Of a stretch of 36,186 nucleotides of DNA, positions 16,266 through 25,183 are shown piece by piece. The notes under the pieces were generated by a model, which had not been told where the DNA came from, ran no database searches, and saw nothing but the letters and a program-made list of their open reading frames with translations. The DNA lies in the NCBI GenBank assembly GCA_037388705.1, contig JARRJY010000027.1:1-36186 (forward strand), given 5' to 3'. This DNA comes from JARRJY01 sp037388705. Lineage in GTDB: Bacteria > Pseudomonadota > Gammaproteobacteria > UBA6429 > Thiohalophilaceae. Numbering within the stretch: position 1 is the first letter of the stretch; each line of letters opens with the position of its first letter. A program made the translations under genes and the position numbers.

Positions 16266-16679
16266 ACTCTTCCTGTTTCATCGAAAAATTGTTTCTTCCT
16301 GCCGCTGTTGCACAGTATATTTATTACTCACATATCGTTTCTATCTGAATGCCAAAAATTTGGTATTAATGTAAGGCTTAAGTGAAAGCGATCAGGGACT
16401 ACAAAATGCAATTTTTTTGTAAAAATTTATGCAAATGACCAAATTTTTTTACCTGATGTTCTGGATTAATATTACTACTTAAATTATTGATTTATTTCAT
16501 TATGTGTTTCTAAGTGCGTGATTTTATAAGAATTTTCCTACAAATTCGGGTCACACATTTTTCTAGAAATACGATAGACTCAGTACAAAGTACTAAATTG
16601 TTCAGCCCTTTTGAGATACCCCCCTGAATAAGGCGTTGGTTATCCTGATTGAATAATAACAATAACAGGAAACTATTTT
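16266..16679. other. AT-rich intergenic stretch without a convincing gene
   Basis: About 410 bp with many A and T runs, including poly-T tracts near 16411 and 16445. The only local symmetry noted is AGTAC-AAA-GTACT near 16581. Short leftward frames here lack ribosome sites and family features. It probably carries the promoter of the diguanylate cyclase unit; no riboswitch motif was recognised. Confidence 0.4.
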
Positions 16680-16692
16680 GGAGGAGAGGTAC

Positions 16693-16788
16693 GTGATTTT
16701 GCATGTAAGTAGGGATCTATGCATGTTTGTTGAACTGCTATCCACACCGAATACAGGCAAATTAAGCCGTGTCTTCAAGAATACATGA
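16693..16788 (+). CDS. Possible 31-aa leader peptide coupled to the diguanylate cyclase
   Basis: A strong purine-rich ribosome site, GGAGGAGAGG (16680-16689), precedes GTG 16693, which opens a 31-codon frame reading MILHVSRDLCMFVELLST and so on to FKNT. Its TGA (16786-16788) overlaps the ATG of the diguanylate cyclase as ATGA. The cyclase itself has no ribosome site before its ATG, so its translation may depend on ribosomes finishing this leader. An in-frame ATG at 16723 is an alternative start. The peptide matches no family I know. It could equally be a ribosome-loading device with no peptide function. Confidence 0.45.
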   Translation: MILHVSRDLCMFVELLSTPNTGKLSRVFKNT

Positions 16789-18176
16789 AGGACGATAGTA
16801 AACACAAAGACGAAGTGTCCTTACTGGAAGGGCATGGTACCAACAAGGTACTTGACCTGCTCGAGAATCTGAAGAATTCACAGGCAGGCAACATCATCTT
16901 CCAGCAAATAGAGCACGTGCTTCGGGCTTCTGATCATACCCAGGATAAAATTATCCGGGGATATGCTGCTGTTGCCCAGGTGCTGATCAATGCCTACCGG
17001 AAATCCTTACCGAAAAACAGCATGCTGTACTTTGAGCTCAAGCTCATACAGAAACGCCTGAACCCACCTATAACCATTTCTGAGCTTGCCGTTTTACATG
17101 GTTATTTACACAAGGCAACCAAGCTGATCAATGAAGTCGCCGAACTGGACAATGATGCTTTTAATGATGTCTTTTCACCTTTTCTTTCGGCAAATTTTGC
17201 TGATAACTCCATGCTTGAAACGCGGAGTGATGAAAATGCCACGGAAAACAGCGAACAGGATTCAACGTCCTTATCAACCAATAATGGCAATATGCCCAAG
17301 CATATCGAGCAATCCATTGATTCGCTGTATCGTTCCAAACTAACTCAGCATCACAAGGAAATTCTCAGTATCCAAGGCAGCCTGACGGACAAGATCAGTG
17401 CGACCTTAAAGCAACAGAAGACGTTTGCAAATAAACTTCAATCTGTATTAAAGCAACTTGAAGATCCACAGTCTCAACGCAGGCCAGAGACTTTGCGTGC
17501 AAGCTTGATGAATGAAGTCGAAACCATTCTGATAGAACAGGGCAAACTCACCCAGATGATGCATGACACCCAGTCATTTTTGGGCCTGATTGGTAGTAAT
17601 GTCAGCAAGCTGAGTGATGAACTGGACCAGGTGCGGGTACTAAGTTTAACCGACGAGTTGACACAATTACCTAACCGTCGTGCGTTTCTGCGGCGTATCA
17701 AGGATGAAATGGGGCGTGCACAACGCGATAAAACATTGCTAACCATCGCGATGATCGACCTTGATGATTTTAAAGTAATCAACGATAAGTATGGTCATGC
17801 CATTGGTGACGAAATGCTACGTGTTTATGCACGGGAAGTGCTTTCTATCTTCAGGCGCTATGATATGGTTGCACGCTATGGTGGTGAAGAGTTTGCGGTC
17901 ATACTTCCCAATACCGACAAGCAGGGTTCCCAGTATGCTTTCAAAAAGATAAGGGACAAGGTAGGAGAAACCTTCATTATCAACAATAACGAGGCGATTC
18001 CCATACCAACATTTTCTGCCGGGCTGGCAATTTATGAACCAGGCGAAAGTGTAGAGTCCCTGCTTGAACGTGCAGATAATGCCATGTACACAGCCAAGCA
18101 ATCCGGGCGTGATCGTATTGAGTATAACCAGAAATACCTCGGTAATATCGAAGAATTCGGGCAGCACCAAAGCTAG
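16785..18176 (+). CDS. Diguanylate cyclase (GGDEF domain) with unknown N-terminal sensor region
   Basis: A 463-aa soluble protein that should make c-di-GMP from two GTP. The C-terminal GGDEF domain spans about residues 285-450: LSLTDELTQLPNRRAF, MIDLDDFKVINDKYGH, and an intact GGEEF at 366-370. RRYD (357-360), five residues upstream, is a complete RxxD inhibitory site, so product feedback is likely. Residues 1-140 are a helical region of unknown type; 145-180 is a Ser/Asn/Glu-rich linker; 185-285 looks coiled-coil and could mediate dimerisation. No membrane segment is present. Translation is probably coupled to the short leader ORF upstream. Confidence 0.9.
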   Translation: MKDDSKHKDEVSLLEGHGTNKVLDLLENLKNSQAGNIIFQQIEHVLRASDHTQDKIIRGYAAVAQVLINAYRKSLPKNSMLYFELKLIQKRLNPPITISELAVLHGYLHKATKLINEVAELDNDAFNDVFSPFLSANFADNSMLETRSDENATENSEQDSTSLSTNNGNMPKHIEQSIDSLYRSKLTQHHKEILSIQGSLTDKISATLKQQKTFANKLQSVLKQLEDPQSQRRPETLRASLMNEVETILIEQGKLTQMMHDTQSFLGLIGSNVSKLSDELDQVRVLSLTDELTQLPNRRAFLRRIKDEMGRAQRDKTLLTIAMIDLDDFKVINDKYGHAIGDEMLRVYAREVLSIFRRYDMVARYGGEEFAVILPNTDKQGSQYAFKKIRDKVGETFIINNNEAIPIPTFSAGLAIYEPGESVESLLERADNAMYTAKQSGRDRIEYNQKYLGNIEEFGQHQS

Positions 18177-18228
18177 TCATCAAAAATTCACTATTTTGTT
18201 GCGCCAGTCGCTTGATTGAATATACTCA

Positions 18229-19359
18229 GTGACTATGCGTTTCCTGATATTTTCCTCAGTTTTTCTGCTGGTAATGGCATTAATGAATGTCTATATCTGG
18301 CGCCGTTTTCTTCGTCACCTGACGCATGATAAAAAACACTACCTGGTTGTTATCCCCGTTATATTACTACTGGGTGATGTGTTTTTTATAATTGATATTG
18401 CCACGGGATTTATTCCTGATTCACCATTCCTCTACATGTTAAGCAGCAGCTTTGTCGGCATGTCATTTATGCTGTTTGTTGTTGCCGTGATTTATGATCT
18501 CACTTTTACAGTCTCACGTCGTATTCCGTATGATGCTGAAAAACGTCGAACATTAAAAATTATCTTTGATATTACCATGCTGGTTGCAGCCTTCAGTTAC
18601 CTGCTACGGGGCTTCAGCCAGGGAATTCAGTTTCCGATGGTGAATAAAGTCAGGGTAAAAGTTAAAGACTTTCCATTTGAGCAATTTAGCCTGGTACAGC
18701 TAACGGATATCCATGTCGGGCGTACAATAAAACGTGATTTTATCGAGCAGTTAGTCAGACAGACTAATCGACTTAACCCGGACATGGTGGTCATTACCGG
18801 TGACCTGTTTGATCTGCCCGTGAACAAAATTGAATATGATCTCCACCCGCTAAAAGAACTTACTGCGCCGACATATTTCATCCTGGGTAACCATGAGTAT
18901 TTCCATGGCCCGGGTGAAGCAATTGCCTACGTGGAACAACTCGGTATCAAACCATTACTCAATGAACATGTTGTGATTGGTGAAGGTGGCAAACAGTTTA
19001 ACCTGATCGGTATAAATGATGTGATTGGGGCACGCACCGGCCTGTATCCTCCTGATACAGAACAGGCCTACCAGGAAGTTGATCAGAATAATGCCTGTAT
19101 TGTGCTGGCACATCAACCTCGCATGATTGATGAAATGGAAGACTATCGTTGTGACCTGATGATCAGCGGTCATACCCATGGCGGGCAAATATTTCCCTTT
19201 GGTTTACTTGTAATGACAGCACAACCTTACCTGGCTGGATTACATCAACATAACAGTGATCAGCAAATTTTTGTCAGCCGGGGTACCGGTTACTGGGGGC
19301 CGCCCATGCGTTTTTTGGCACCGAGTGAAATCAGCCAGATTGTTATTCAGCCAGCCTAG
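18229..19359 (+). CDS. Membrane-anchored calcineurin-like metallophosphoesterase
   Basis: A 376-aa protein with four hydrophobic helices in about the first 145 residues, then a metallophosphoesterase domain. The metal motifs are in order: QLTDIHVGR, VVITGDLFD, FILGNHEYFHG, LAHQPRM and ISGHTHGGQIFPFG. This is the layout of YaeI/YkuE-type membrane phosphoesterases, of which YaeI is linked to lipid A precursor UDP-diacylglucosamine hydrolysis; the substrate here is unknown. The frame starts with GTG at 18229; ATG at 18235 is equally possible, and neither has a clear ribosome site. It is convergent with the GGDEF-EAL gene, 9 bp away. Confidence 0.88.
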   Translation: MTMRFLIFSSVFLLVMALMNVYIWRRFLRHLTHDKKHYLVVIPVILLLGDVFFIIDIATGFIPDSPFLYMLSSSFVGMSFMLFVVAVIYDLTFTVSRRIPYDAEKRRTLKIIFDITMLVAAFSYLLRGFSQGIQFPMVNKVRVKVKDFPFEQFSLVQLTDIHVGRTIKRDFIEQLVRQTNRLNPDMVVITGDLFDLPVNKIEYDLHPLKELTAPTYFILGNHEYFHGPGEAIAYVEQLGIKPLLNEHVVIGEGGKQFNLIGINDVIGARTGLYPPDTEQAYQEVDQNNACIVLAHQPRMIDEMEDYRCDLMISGHTHGGQIFPFGLLVMTAQPYLAGLHQHNSDQQIFVSRGTGYWGPPMRFLAPSEISQIVIQPA

Positions 19360-19368
19360 GTTTAATTA

Positions 19369-21342
19369 TTATTTTACCTGGAACAGGTTTTCAAGAGGTT
19401 CGGGTTTGGCAATACAGTATCCCTGTGCGAAATCAACGCCTATTTTCGTCAGCATCCCCAGTGTGGCGGGCTCTTCAACAAACTCGGCGATAGTCATGAT
19501 TCCCATGGCATGACCTATCTGGTTAACCGCTTCAACCATGGCATGATCAACCGGATCATTGACAATGTCCCTGACGTAACTGCCATCGATTTTCAGGTAA
19601 TCCACAGACAGGTTTTTTAAATAGGAAAAGGATGACATTCCGCTGCCGAAGTCATCCAGCGCAAACTGGCAACCCATACCTCGCAGGATATTAATGAAGG
19701 CAATTGCGCGTTCATAATTCCCGATAGCACTGGTTTCGGTAATTTCAAAGCAGAGTTTGTCAGGCGGTATATTTGAATCATGTATCATGTTGATAACTGT
19801 ATGCAAAAACGCTTTCTTGGATAAGGACTGACCTGATACGTTAATTGAAACATGGCCAATCTTATCCATATGCTCACGATTGTTATTCAGCCATTCGAAG
19901 GTGTTCTGGATGACCCAGGTATCGATATCTTTCATCAGGCCATAAATTTCTGCCGCACCAAGAAACTCGGTTGGCGAGATGATCTTGCCGTTATCTTCAA
20001 TACGGAGCAGTATCTCAAAATGGGACTGTTCAGCGCCGGCTTTAATGACAGGAAGTATAGGTTGTTGGTACAGGAGGAAGCTGTCATTCTTGAGTGACTG
20101 TTTTATTTGATTCACCCAGAGCATTTCACCCTGTTTACGGTGAAGATCCTGGTCGGAAGGCTGGTAAATATGGATCTGGTTCCGACCTTTTTCTTTTGCC
20201 GCATAACAGGCAATATCTGCGGCACTTAATATTTTGTTGGCAGACTTACTATGCTCGGTAATAAGAATAACGCCAATGCTGGCACCAATCTGGAATGTAC
20301 GTTTCTCCCAGTTGAATTTATATTTCGCAATGGCATCAAGCAGTTTATGTGTAATGTGTATGGCATCGTCTTCATTGCAGCTGTGCAGCAATACACCAAA
20401 TTCATCACCACCGAGCCTGGCAATAAAATCACTTTCCCGCAGTTGGATTTTCAGGGTATGAGCAACCTGGGTCAACAATTCATCACCGGCGATATGGCCA
20501 CAGGTATCATTAATAATCTTAAATTGATCCAGGTCGATATAACACAACGCTGAATTGGTACCTTCTACCTTGGCATTGTCGATGAACTGGCGTAATCGTC
20601 GATCAAACTCACTACGGTTAAACAAGCCGGTTAAGCTGTCATGGCTGGCCTGGTAAGAGAGTTCTTGCTGGCGTTGTGAAAGCGAATCCAGCGCACGGTT
20701 GATAAAGCGGGACAGGTAACCAAATTCATCCTTACGGTTTTCATCGAAGCGGGTTTCATCACCCATGGTAACTGCCTGGGCGGTCTGTACCATTTTTTCA
20801 ATAGGTACACTGATCATCTTTTTTAACACCCACTGCAATAGCATGCCAAAGAAAAAGAACATGAGCACCATGCCGGTCATCAGTCGCTTCTTTTGAAGAT
20901 CGATGATGACAGATACCGGCACCTGGTAGATTGACAAGGTTGCAAGGTATGGCGGGATATCAAACCGGGGGTGGGGTGTTATGGTAAACTGGATTGTTCT
21001 TTTATCCATGTTGTCATCTGTTTTGCCGACCACAAGCAGTTTAAAACGTGATGACTCGATAGAGATACCACTGGCACCGGTAGTTTCCAATACTTTTTGT
21101 AGTGAACGCCGAATATTGTCTCTTGAGGCATTAGGTGCCTGTTTAAAAACTTCCTGTGTCAGGATAAAGGTTTCATGTTCAATACTACCACTGTGTCGCT
21201 TTAGATCATTTTTCATCCATTCAATAGCAGCGACAACCAGGATTAAACCTATAATCACCAGCCCCCAGAAAACCAGCCCCGCTATCTTGAGCGAGATTCT
21301 GATTGGTACTCCTTTTTCCAGCAGATCTTTTGATTCATCCAT
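19369..21342 (-). CDS. Membrane GGDEF-EAL c-di-GMP turnover protein
   Basis: A 657-aa protein. Helix 1 lies near residues 18-42, a roughly 115-residue periplasmic sensor follows, then helix 2 near 160-180 and a HAMP-like segment. The GGDEF domain has RLGGDEFGVLL near 308-318 with RESD five residues upstream as an intact inhibitory site. The EAL domain has HFEILLRIED (EIL variant of the EAL motif) near 440, CFEITETSAIGN, LDDFGSGMSSFSYL near 560, DYLKIDGSYV, and EFVEEPATLG, so its catalytic carboxylates look present. Both activities are therefore possible; which dominates is not visible. The start overlaps the upstream DUF2892-like stop as TAATG, indicating a two-gene unit. Confidence 0.92.
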   Translation of the reverse strand: MDESKDLLEKGVPIRISLKIAGLVFWGLVIIGLILVVAAIEWMKNDLKRHSGSIEHETFILTQEVFKQAPNASRDNIRRSLQKVLETTGASGISIESSRFKLLVVGKTDDNMDKRTIQFTITPHPRFDIPPYLATLSIYQVPVSVIIDLQKKRLMTGMVLMFFFFGMLLQWVLKKMISVPIEKMVQTAQAVTMGDETRFDENRKDEFGYLSRFINRALDSLSQRQQELSYQASHDSLTGLFNRSEFDRRLRQFIDNAKVEGTNSALCYIDLDQFKIINDTCGHIAGDELLTQVAHTLKIQLRESDFIARLGGDEFGVLLHSCNEDDAIHITHKLLDAIAKYKFNWEKRTFQIGASIGVILITEHSKSANKILSAADIACYAAKEKGRNQIHIYQPSDQDLHRKQGEMLWVNQIKQSLKNDSFLLYQQPILPVIKAGAEQSHFEILLRIEDNGKIISPTEFLGAAEIYGLMKDIDTWVIQNTFEWLNNNREHMDKIGHVSINVSGQSLSKKAFLHTVINMIHDSNIPPDKLCFEITETSAIGNYERAIAFINILRGMGCQFALDDFGSGMSSFSYLKNLSVDYLKIDGSYVRDIVNDPVDHAMVEAVNQIGHAMGIMTIAEFVEEPATLGMLTKIGVDFAQGYCIAKPEPLENLFQVK

Positions 21343-21734
21343 TATTTAAGACCGATCCATTTCATGAGCAGGAACATTGGGCATACACCGCTAATGCCAG
21401 CACCAAGAATGGCAAAACCCATGAACCACGGAAAGAACCACAGAGTAGTTGGAAAAATAAAAATACTCAGTATCAACATTAAGGCAACGGATATACGCCA
21501 TCCACGCTCAGCTTCAAAGTTGGTACGTACCTTGAAATCAATACCAATAGCGCCTTCCTGTGGATCACCTGCATTGCCATACCGCAGTTGAGAAATGAGT
21601 TTAGGAATACGTAAATTGGTAATAGCTTCAAATATTGCAAGTCCAATCAGGATGTAAATAATGATTGTTTGATCAAAGTAAAGTCCGATGAGAAGAAGTG
21701 CACCATAAAGTAAACGATAAAGTCTGTTACTCAT
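21342..21734 (-). CDS. DUF2892-like small inner-membrane protein
   Basis: A 130-aa protein with hydrophobic stretches around residues 8-20 and 22-40, a polar middle (LRYGNAGDPQEGAIGIDFKVRTNFEAERGW), and two further helices near 80-95 and 97-120. The ending ILGAGISGVCPMFLLMKWIG resembles the GxCP-containing end of DUF2892/YgaP-type membrane domains. No enzyme motif is seen. It is the first gene of a unit with the GGDEF-EAL protein, joined by a TAATG overlap, so a link to membrane signalling is possible but unproven. Confidence 0.65.
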   Translation of the reverse strand: MSNRLYRLLYGALLLIGLYFDQTIIIYILIGLAIFEAITNLRIPKLISQLRYGNAGDPQEGAIGIDFKVRTNFEAERGWRISVALMLILSIFIFPTTLWFFPWFMGFAILGAGISGVCPMFLLMKWIGLK

Positions 21735-21792
21735 AAAAATGCCTTTATTATTAAATTCGTTTGGCGTCGATAATCAGGTTTTAAGTATAGTA

Positions 21793-21861
21793 TAGATAGA
21801 GTTAGTATTTATATGAATATAGGGTCTATTCTTTCAGGTTGTGTGAATCTTTAGATAGAGT
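21793..21861. repeat. Pair of 10-bp direct repeats upstream of the DUF2892/GGDEF-EAL unit
   Basis: TAGATAGAGT occurs at 21793-21802 and again at 21852-21861, start to start 59 bp, within the 249-bp spacer between the DUF2892-like gene and the tmRNA terminator. Both copies lie upstream of the leftward unit. They may be regulator half-sites; the AT-rich context means chance cannot be excluded. Confidence 0.3.
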
Positions 21862-21942
21862 ATAAATAACCTGGTAAGTCGGGTTGTTCGAATACTAAGC
21901 AATATGAGTATTGTTAATCAGGACTTACCTATACCAGTAAAT

Positions 21943-21976
21943 AAAAAAGCCCTGTTGAAATTAAACAGGGCTTTCA
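21943..21976 (-). terminator. Rho-independent terminator of ssrA
   Basis: On the minus strand a perfect 11-bp stem (AAAGCCCTGTT at 21946-21956 against AACAGGGCTTT at 21964-21974, 7-nt loop) is followed by a T run (complement of the A run at 21943-21948). It starts 10 bp after the tmRNA 3' end. Confidence 0.85.
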
Positions 21977-21983
21977 TTTGGAT

Positions 21984-22342
21984 TGGTGGAGGCGGCGGGA
22001 ATCGAACCCGCGTCCGCAAATCCTCTGCCATCGGCTCTACATGCTTATTCCATCTATTGTTTTAACTGCCAGCAACCCGATGGGCAGGGCCAACTAACAG
22101 CGATTCCGGTAAAGTTTTAGCGCTTCCACCCCGGACGTGCTTCCGCGCGATCTTGTGAGATATGACTCCGGTTATCTGAGTGCACAAGCACACATCAGGC
22201 CGAAGGCTTTACGCTGGTTATTAAGCAGCTAAAGCGTAGTTGTCGTCGTTGGCAACTATAAGTTTTGCAGCTGATTTACGAGATTCTGCATCTCGGCATG
22301 CACCTCAGGTTTCGCAACCCACGTCGAAGCCAGGTCGCCCCC
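21984..22342 (-). ncRNA. ssrA: Transfer-messenger RNA (tmRNA)
   Basis: A 359-nt one-piece tmRNA on the minus strand. The 5' end is GGGGGCGACCTGGCTTCGACG (first bases at 22342) and the 3' end GGTTCGATTCCCGCCGCCTCCACCA is the tRNA-like acceptor and T arm with encoded CCA (split here for length; ends at 21984). The tag frame reads GCC AAC GAC GAC AAC TAC GCT TTA GCT GCT TAA, giving ANDDNYALAA, which marks stalled products for proteolysis. It rescues ribosomes on broken mRNA together with SmpB, whose gene lies just upstream on the same strand. A terminator follows. Confidence 0.97.
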
Positions 22343-22402
22343 AAAGTCTTACTATAAGATGGTGATTTTAACAGAAAGTTCAATATTTAGATGCGTAAAA
22401 TA

Positions 22403-22885
22403 TCAGCGTGCGCCCTTGAGATTACGGCTTTTTTCACGTTTCCAGTCGCGTTCCTTGATATCTGCGCGTTTGTCGTGGGCCTGCTTACCCTTGGCCAGGG
22501 CTATTTCCAGCTTGGCACGACCACGCACCCAGTACATGGCAGTAGGCACAACCGCGTAACCCTTTCGCTCCACGGCACCAATCAGCCTGTCCAGTTCGCG
22601 ACGATGGAGCAGGAGCTTTCGGGTACGGGTGGGATCGGGTGTGAAATGCGTTGAAACCGTCGGCATCGGGGTAATAACGGCACCGATGAGCCAGGCCTCA
22701 TTGTTTTTGATAATGACATAACTGTCACGCAGTTGAACTCGTCCGTCACGCAGACTTTTCACTTCCCAGCCTTCAAGCGCCAGTCCTGCTTCGAATCGTT
22801 CTTCCAGGTGATAGTCATGGCGTGTCTTTTTATTCAGCGCGATAGTATTACTTGGTGTGCCTTTTTTCTTTTTTTGTTTACCCAT
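22403..22885 (-). CDS. smpB: SsrA-binding protein SmpB
   Basis: A 160-aa RNA-binding protein that delivers tmRNA to stalled ribosomes. Visible family features are IALNKKTRHDYHLEERFEAG, the GWEVKSLRDGRVQLRDSYV stretch, and the basic tail with LAKGKQAHDKRADIKERDWKREKSR that enters the mRNA channel. Length is typical. It lies 60 bp upstream of ssrA on the same strand, a common pairing. The short upstream space (22886-23014) separates it from the divergent NSS transporter and must hold both promoters. Confidence 0.96.
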   Translation of the reverse strand: MGKQKKKKGTPSNTIALNKKTRHDYHLEERFEAGLALEGWEVKSLRDGRVQLRDSYVIIKNNEAWLIGAVITPMPTVSTHFTPDPTRTRKLLLHRRELDRLIGAVERKGYAVVPTAMYWVRGRAKLEIALAKGKQAHDKRADIKERDWKREKSRNLKGAR

Positions 22886-23014
22886 GGGAGCGAATTATAT
22901 CTGACTGCAAGATGAAGCGGATACTTTAATTGAGGGAAATGTTCCCTTGTACTTGGTAGCCATTTGTTCGAAAATCAAGAGCCGAGCAAATAATAATGAT
23001 AAGGAAGGTAAGCA

Positions 23015-24397
23015 ATGGCGGGGTTACGTGAATCAATCCACGGTCAATGGTCTTCTCGTTGGGCATTTATCCTGGCCGCAACAGGATCTGCAGTAGGGTT
23101 GGGTAATATCTGGAAGTTCCCCTACATCACCGGCGAAAATGGTGGTGGTGCTTTCGTACTTATCTACCTTGCTTGTATTGCCATCATTGGTATCCCGATC
23201 ATGATGGCCGAGATTATGCTGGGGCGACGTGGCCGACAGAGTCCCATGAATACCATGTATACCCTGGCCATTGAAGCCGGACATAACCCCCACTGGAAGT
23301 GGCTTGGCTGGATGGGTATTGTCGCCGGCTTCCTGATCCTTTCTTATTACAGTGTTATTGCTGGCTGGGCCATTGCATATATCTTTTATACCGGGGCAGG
23401 TGATTTTTCAAATGCCACGGCGGATGGTGTTAGTAGTATTTTTGGTTCATTTGTCGCCGATCCCGAAGACCTCATGCTTTGGCACACCCTATTTATGATC
23501 ATGACCATGATCGTCGTTGCACGTGGTGTGAGAGGTGGGCTGGAAAAAGCAGTACGCTTTTTAATGCCTGGCCTGTTTATCCTGTTGCTGGTGATGGTGG
23601 GTTACGCAATGAATGAAGGTGCTTTCCAGCAAGGACTGAGTTATTTATTCAATCCTGACTTCTCCAGGATCTCTTCTGATGGGGTACTGACGGCGCTTGG
23701 ACATGCTTTCTTTACGCTAAGTCTGGGAATGGGCGCCATCATGGTCTATGGTTCTTACCTGCCACAGGATACCTCCATTGCACAGACTTCTGTCATCATC
23801 GCTGTTGCCGATACCGTGGTTGCGTTATTAGCCGGCATGGTAATTTTTCCCATCGTGTTTGCTAATGGTTTAGAGCCGGGTTCTGGTCCTGGATTGATCT
23901 TCCAGACATTGCCGCTGGCCTTTGGCCATATGCCAGGTGGTATATTCTTTGGTGTGGTGTTTTTCATCCTGTTAACCTTTGCAGCCTGGTCATCGAGTAT
24001 TTCACTCATTGAACCCGCTGTTGCCTGGATGGTGGAAAACAAGGGCATGGAACGCATGAAAGTTGCTGTTGTTATGGGTATTGCCTGCTGGGCCTTTGGA
24101 ATACTCACCGTGTTTTCGTTTAATATCTGGTCTGACGTGACACCACTGGGTATGATTGAAACATTCAAAGGTAAAACAATCTTTGATTTACTGGATTACC
24201 TCACCGCAAATGTCATGCTACCGCTGGGCGGATTACTCATTGCCATTTTCTCGGTCTGGATCATGAATTGTGAAGCGAGCCGGGATGAACTGAATATGGG
24301 TGATGGTATGGCGTATCGAACATGGCGTTTCTTTGTACGTTATATTACGCCGATTGGTGTGTTCATTATCTTTTTACGCGCGGTCGAAGTGATTTAG
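23015..24397 (+). CDS. Neurotransmitter:sodium symporter (NSS/SNF) family transporter
   Basis: A 460-aa inner-membrane transporter of the LeuT-like family, which moves amino acids or related amines with sodium. The first helix carries WAFILAATGSAVGLGNIWKFPYITGENGGGAF, the classic NSS signature with the unwound substrate and sodium site. About eleven further hydrophobic stretches follow up to a final helix ending IIFLRAVEVI. Length is short like other bacterial members with 11-12 helices. GGAAGG lies just before the ATG. The substrate cannot be assigned from the sequence. The gene sits between smpB and ratA but belongs to no visible pathway there. Confidence 0.92.
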   Translation: MAGLRESIHGQWSSRWAFILAATGSAVGLGNIWKFPYITGENGGGAFVLIYLACIAIIGIPIMMAEIMLGRRGRQSPMNTMYTLAIEAGHNPHWKWLGWMGIVAGFLILSYYSVIAGWAIAYIFYTGAGDFSNATADGVSSIFGSFVADPEDLMLWHTLFMIMTMIVVARGVRGGLEKAVRFLMPGLFILLLVMVGYAMNEGAFQQGLSYLFNPDFSRISSDGVLTALGHAFFTLSLGMGAIMVYGSYLPQDTSIAQTSVIIAVADTVVALLAGMVIFPIVFANGLEPGSGPGLIFQTLPLAFGHMPGGIFFGVVFFILLTFAAWSSSISLIEPAVAWMVENKGMERMKVAVVMGIACWAFGILTVFSFNIWSDVTPLGMIETFKGKTIFDLLDYLTANVMLPLGGLLIAIFSVWIMNCEASRDELNMGDGMAYRTWRFFVRYITPIGVFIIFLRAVEVI

Positions 24398-24424
24398 GTT
24401 CAACGACTGTCACAGGAACGTTCA

Positions 24425-24859
24425 GTGACCCATATTAATAAAAGTGCATTAGTTCCCTACAGCGCCGAGCAGATGTATGCTCTTGTCGATGATATCCCGG
24501 CGTATCCCGAGTTTCTACCCTGGTGCCAGTCAGCTGAAGAGTTGCATCGCAGTGACACCGAGGTAGAAGGCAGCCTGTTTATTTCACATAGTGGATTGAA
24601 AAAATCATTTACCACGCGTAATACCCTGGACAAACCCGGTAGCATTACCATGCAACTGGTGGAAGGTCCGTTTAAACATTTAAAAGGGGTATGGCAATTC
24701 CAGGCGCTGGGAGAGGAAGGCTGCAAAGTGACTCTCGATATGGATTTCGAGTTTTCCAGTAAAATCATGGGCATGACGTTTGGGCCAATCTTTAGTCATA
24801 TGGCCAATTCACTGGTCGATGCCTTTGTACAACGCGCACAACAGTGCTACGGTAATTAG
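24425..24859 (+). CDS. ratA: RatA-type START/coenzyme Q-binding protein
   Basis: A 144-aa START-fold protein with the family's N-terminal INKSALVPYSAEQMYALVDDIPAYPEFLPWC and C-terminal FGPIFSHMANSLVDAFVQRA. Members are described as RatA (affecting ribosome subunit association) in E. coli and as Coq10-like quinone-binding proteins elsewhere; which applies is not decided here. The start is GTG 24425 after AGGAACG. It is followed 1 bp later by ratB, the usual pairing near smpB and bamE. Confidence 0.92.
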   Translation: MTHINKSALVPYSAEQMYALVDDIPAYPEFLPWCQSAEELHRSDTEVEGSLFISHSGLKKSFTTRNTLDKPGSITMQLVEGPFKHLKGVWQFQALGEEGCKVTLDMDFEFSSKIMGMTFGPIFSHMANSLVDAFVQRAQQCYGN

Positions 24860-24860
24860 T

Positions 24861-25163
24861 ATGTTAGTTGAAGTTGCTTATGCCAAACCTGAACACCAGG
24901 TTATTTTAACCGTTGACGTGGATGATAATGCGACGGTCAAAGAGGCCATCGTGCTATCCGGTATCCTCGACCAGTTTCCGGATATTGATCTTGATAAAAA
25001 CAAGGTAGGCATATTCGGTAAAATCAGCAAGCTGGATGCGAACCTGAGGGAAAAAGATCGCGTGGAAATTTACCGGCCCCTGATTGCTGATCCCAAGGCC
25101 TCGCGTAAAAAGCGTGCGGCCAAGAAAGATCGATTAAGCAAAGAAAAAAACAGCCAGGAATAA
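24861..25163 (+). CDS. ratB: RnfH/RatB-family ubiquitin-like protein
   Basis: A 100-aa protein of the RnfH/RatB family: EVAYAKPEHQVILTVDVDDNATVKEAIVLSGI at the N-terminus, then DKNKVGIFGKISKLDANLREKDRVEIYRPLIADPKASRKKRA. The fold is beta-grasp. Its exact role is unknown; it is commonly encoded with ratA. The start at 24861 directly follows the ratA stop; an upstream in-frame ATG at 24780 would lie inside ratA. The tail is Lys-rich. It is convergent with bamE, 20 bp apart. Confidence 0.92.
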   Translation: MLVEVAYAKPEHQVILTVDVDDNATVKEAIVLSGILDQFPDIDLDKNKVGIFGKISKLDANLREKDRVEIYRPLIADPKASRKKRAAKKDRLSKEKNSQE

Positions 25164-25183
25164 ATACAGGTAGAAGAGAACGA

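Noticed and set aside
16266..16679. Possible c-di-GMP riboswitch ahead of the diguanylate cyclase
   Set aside because: No conserved GEMM core could be recognised in the AT-rich spacer.
21984..22030. tRNA-like sequence on the minus strand
   Set aside because: It is the acceptor and T arm of tmRNA, not a separate tRNA; the 5' half pairs from about 22342.
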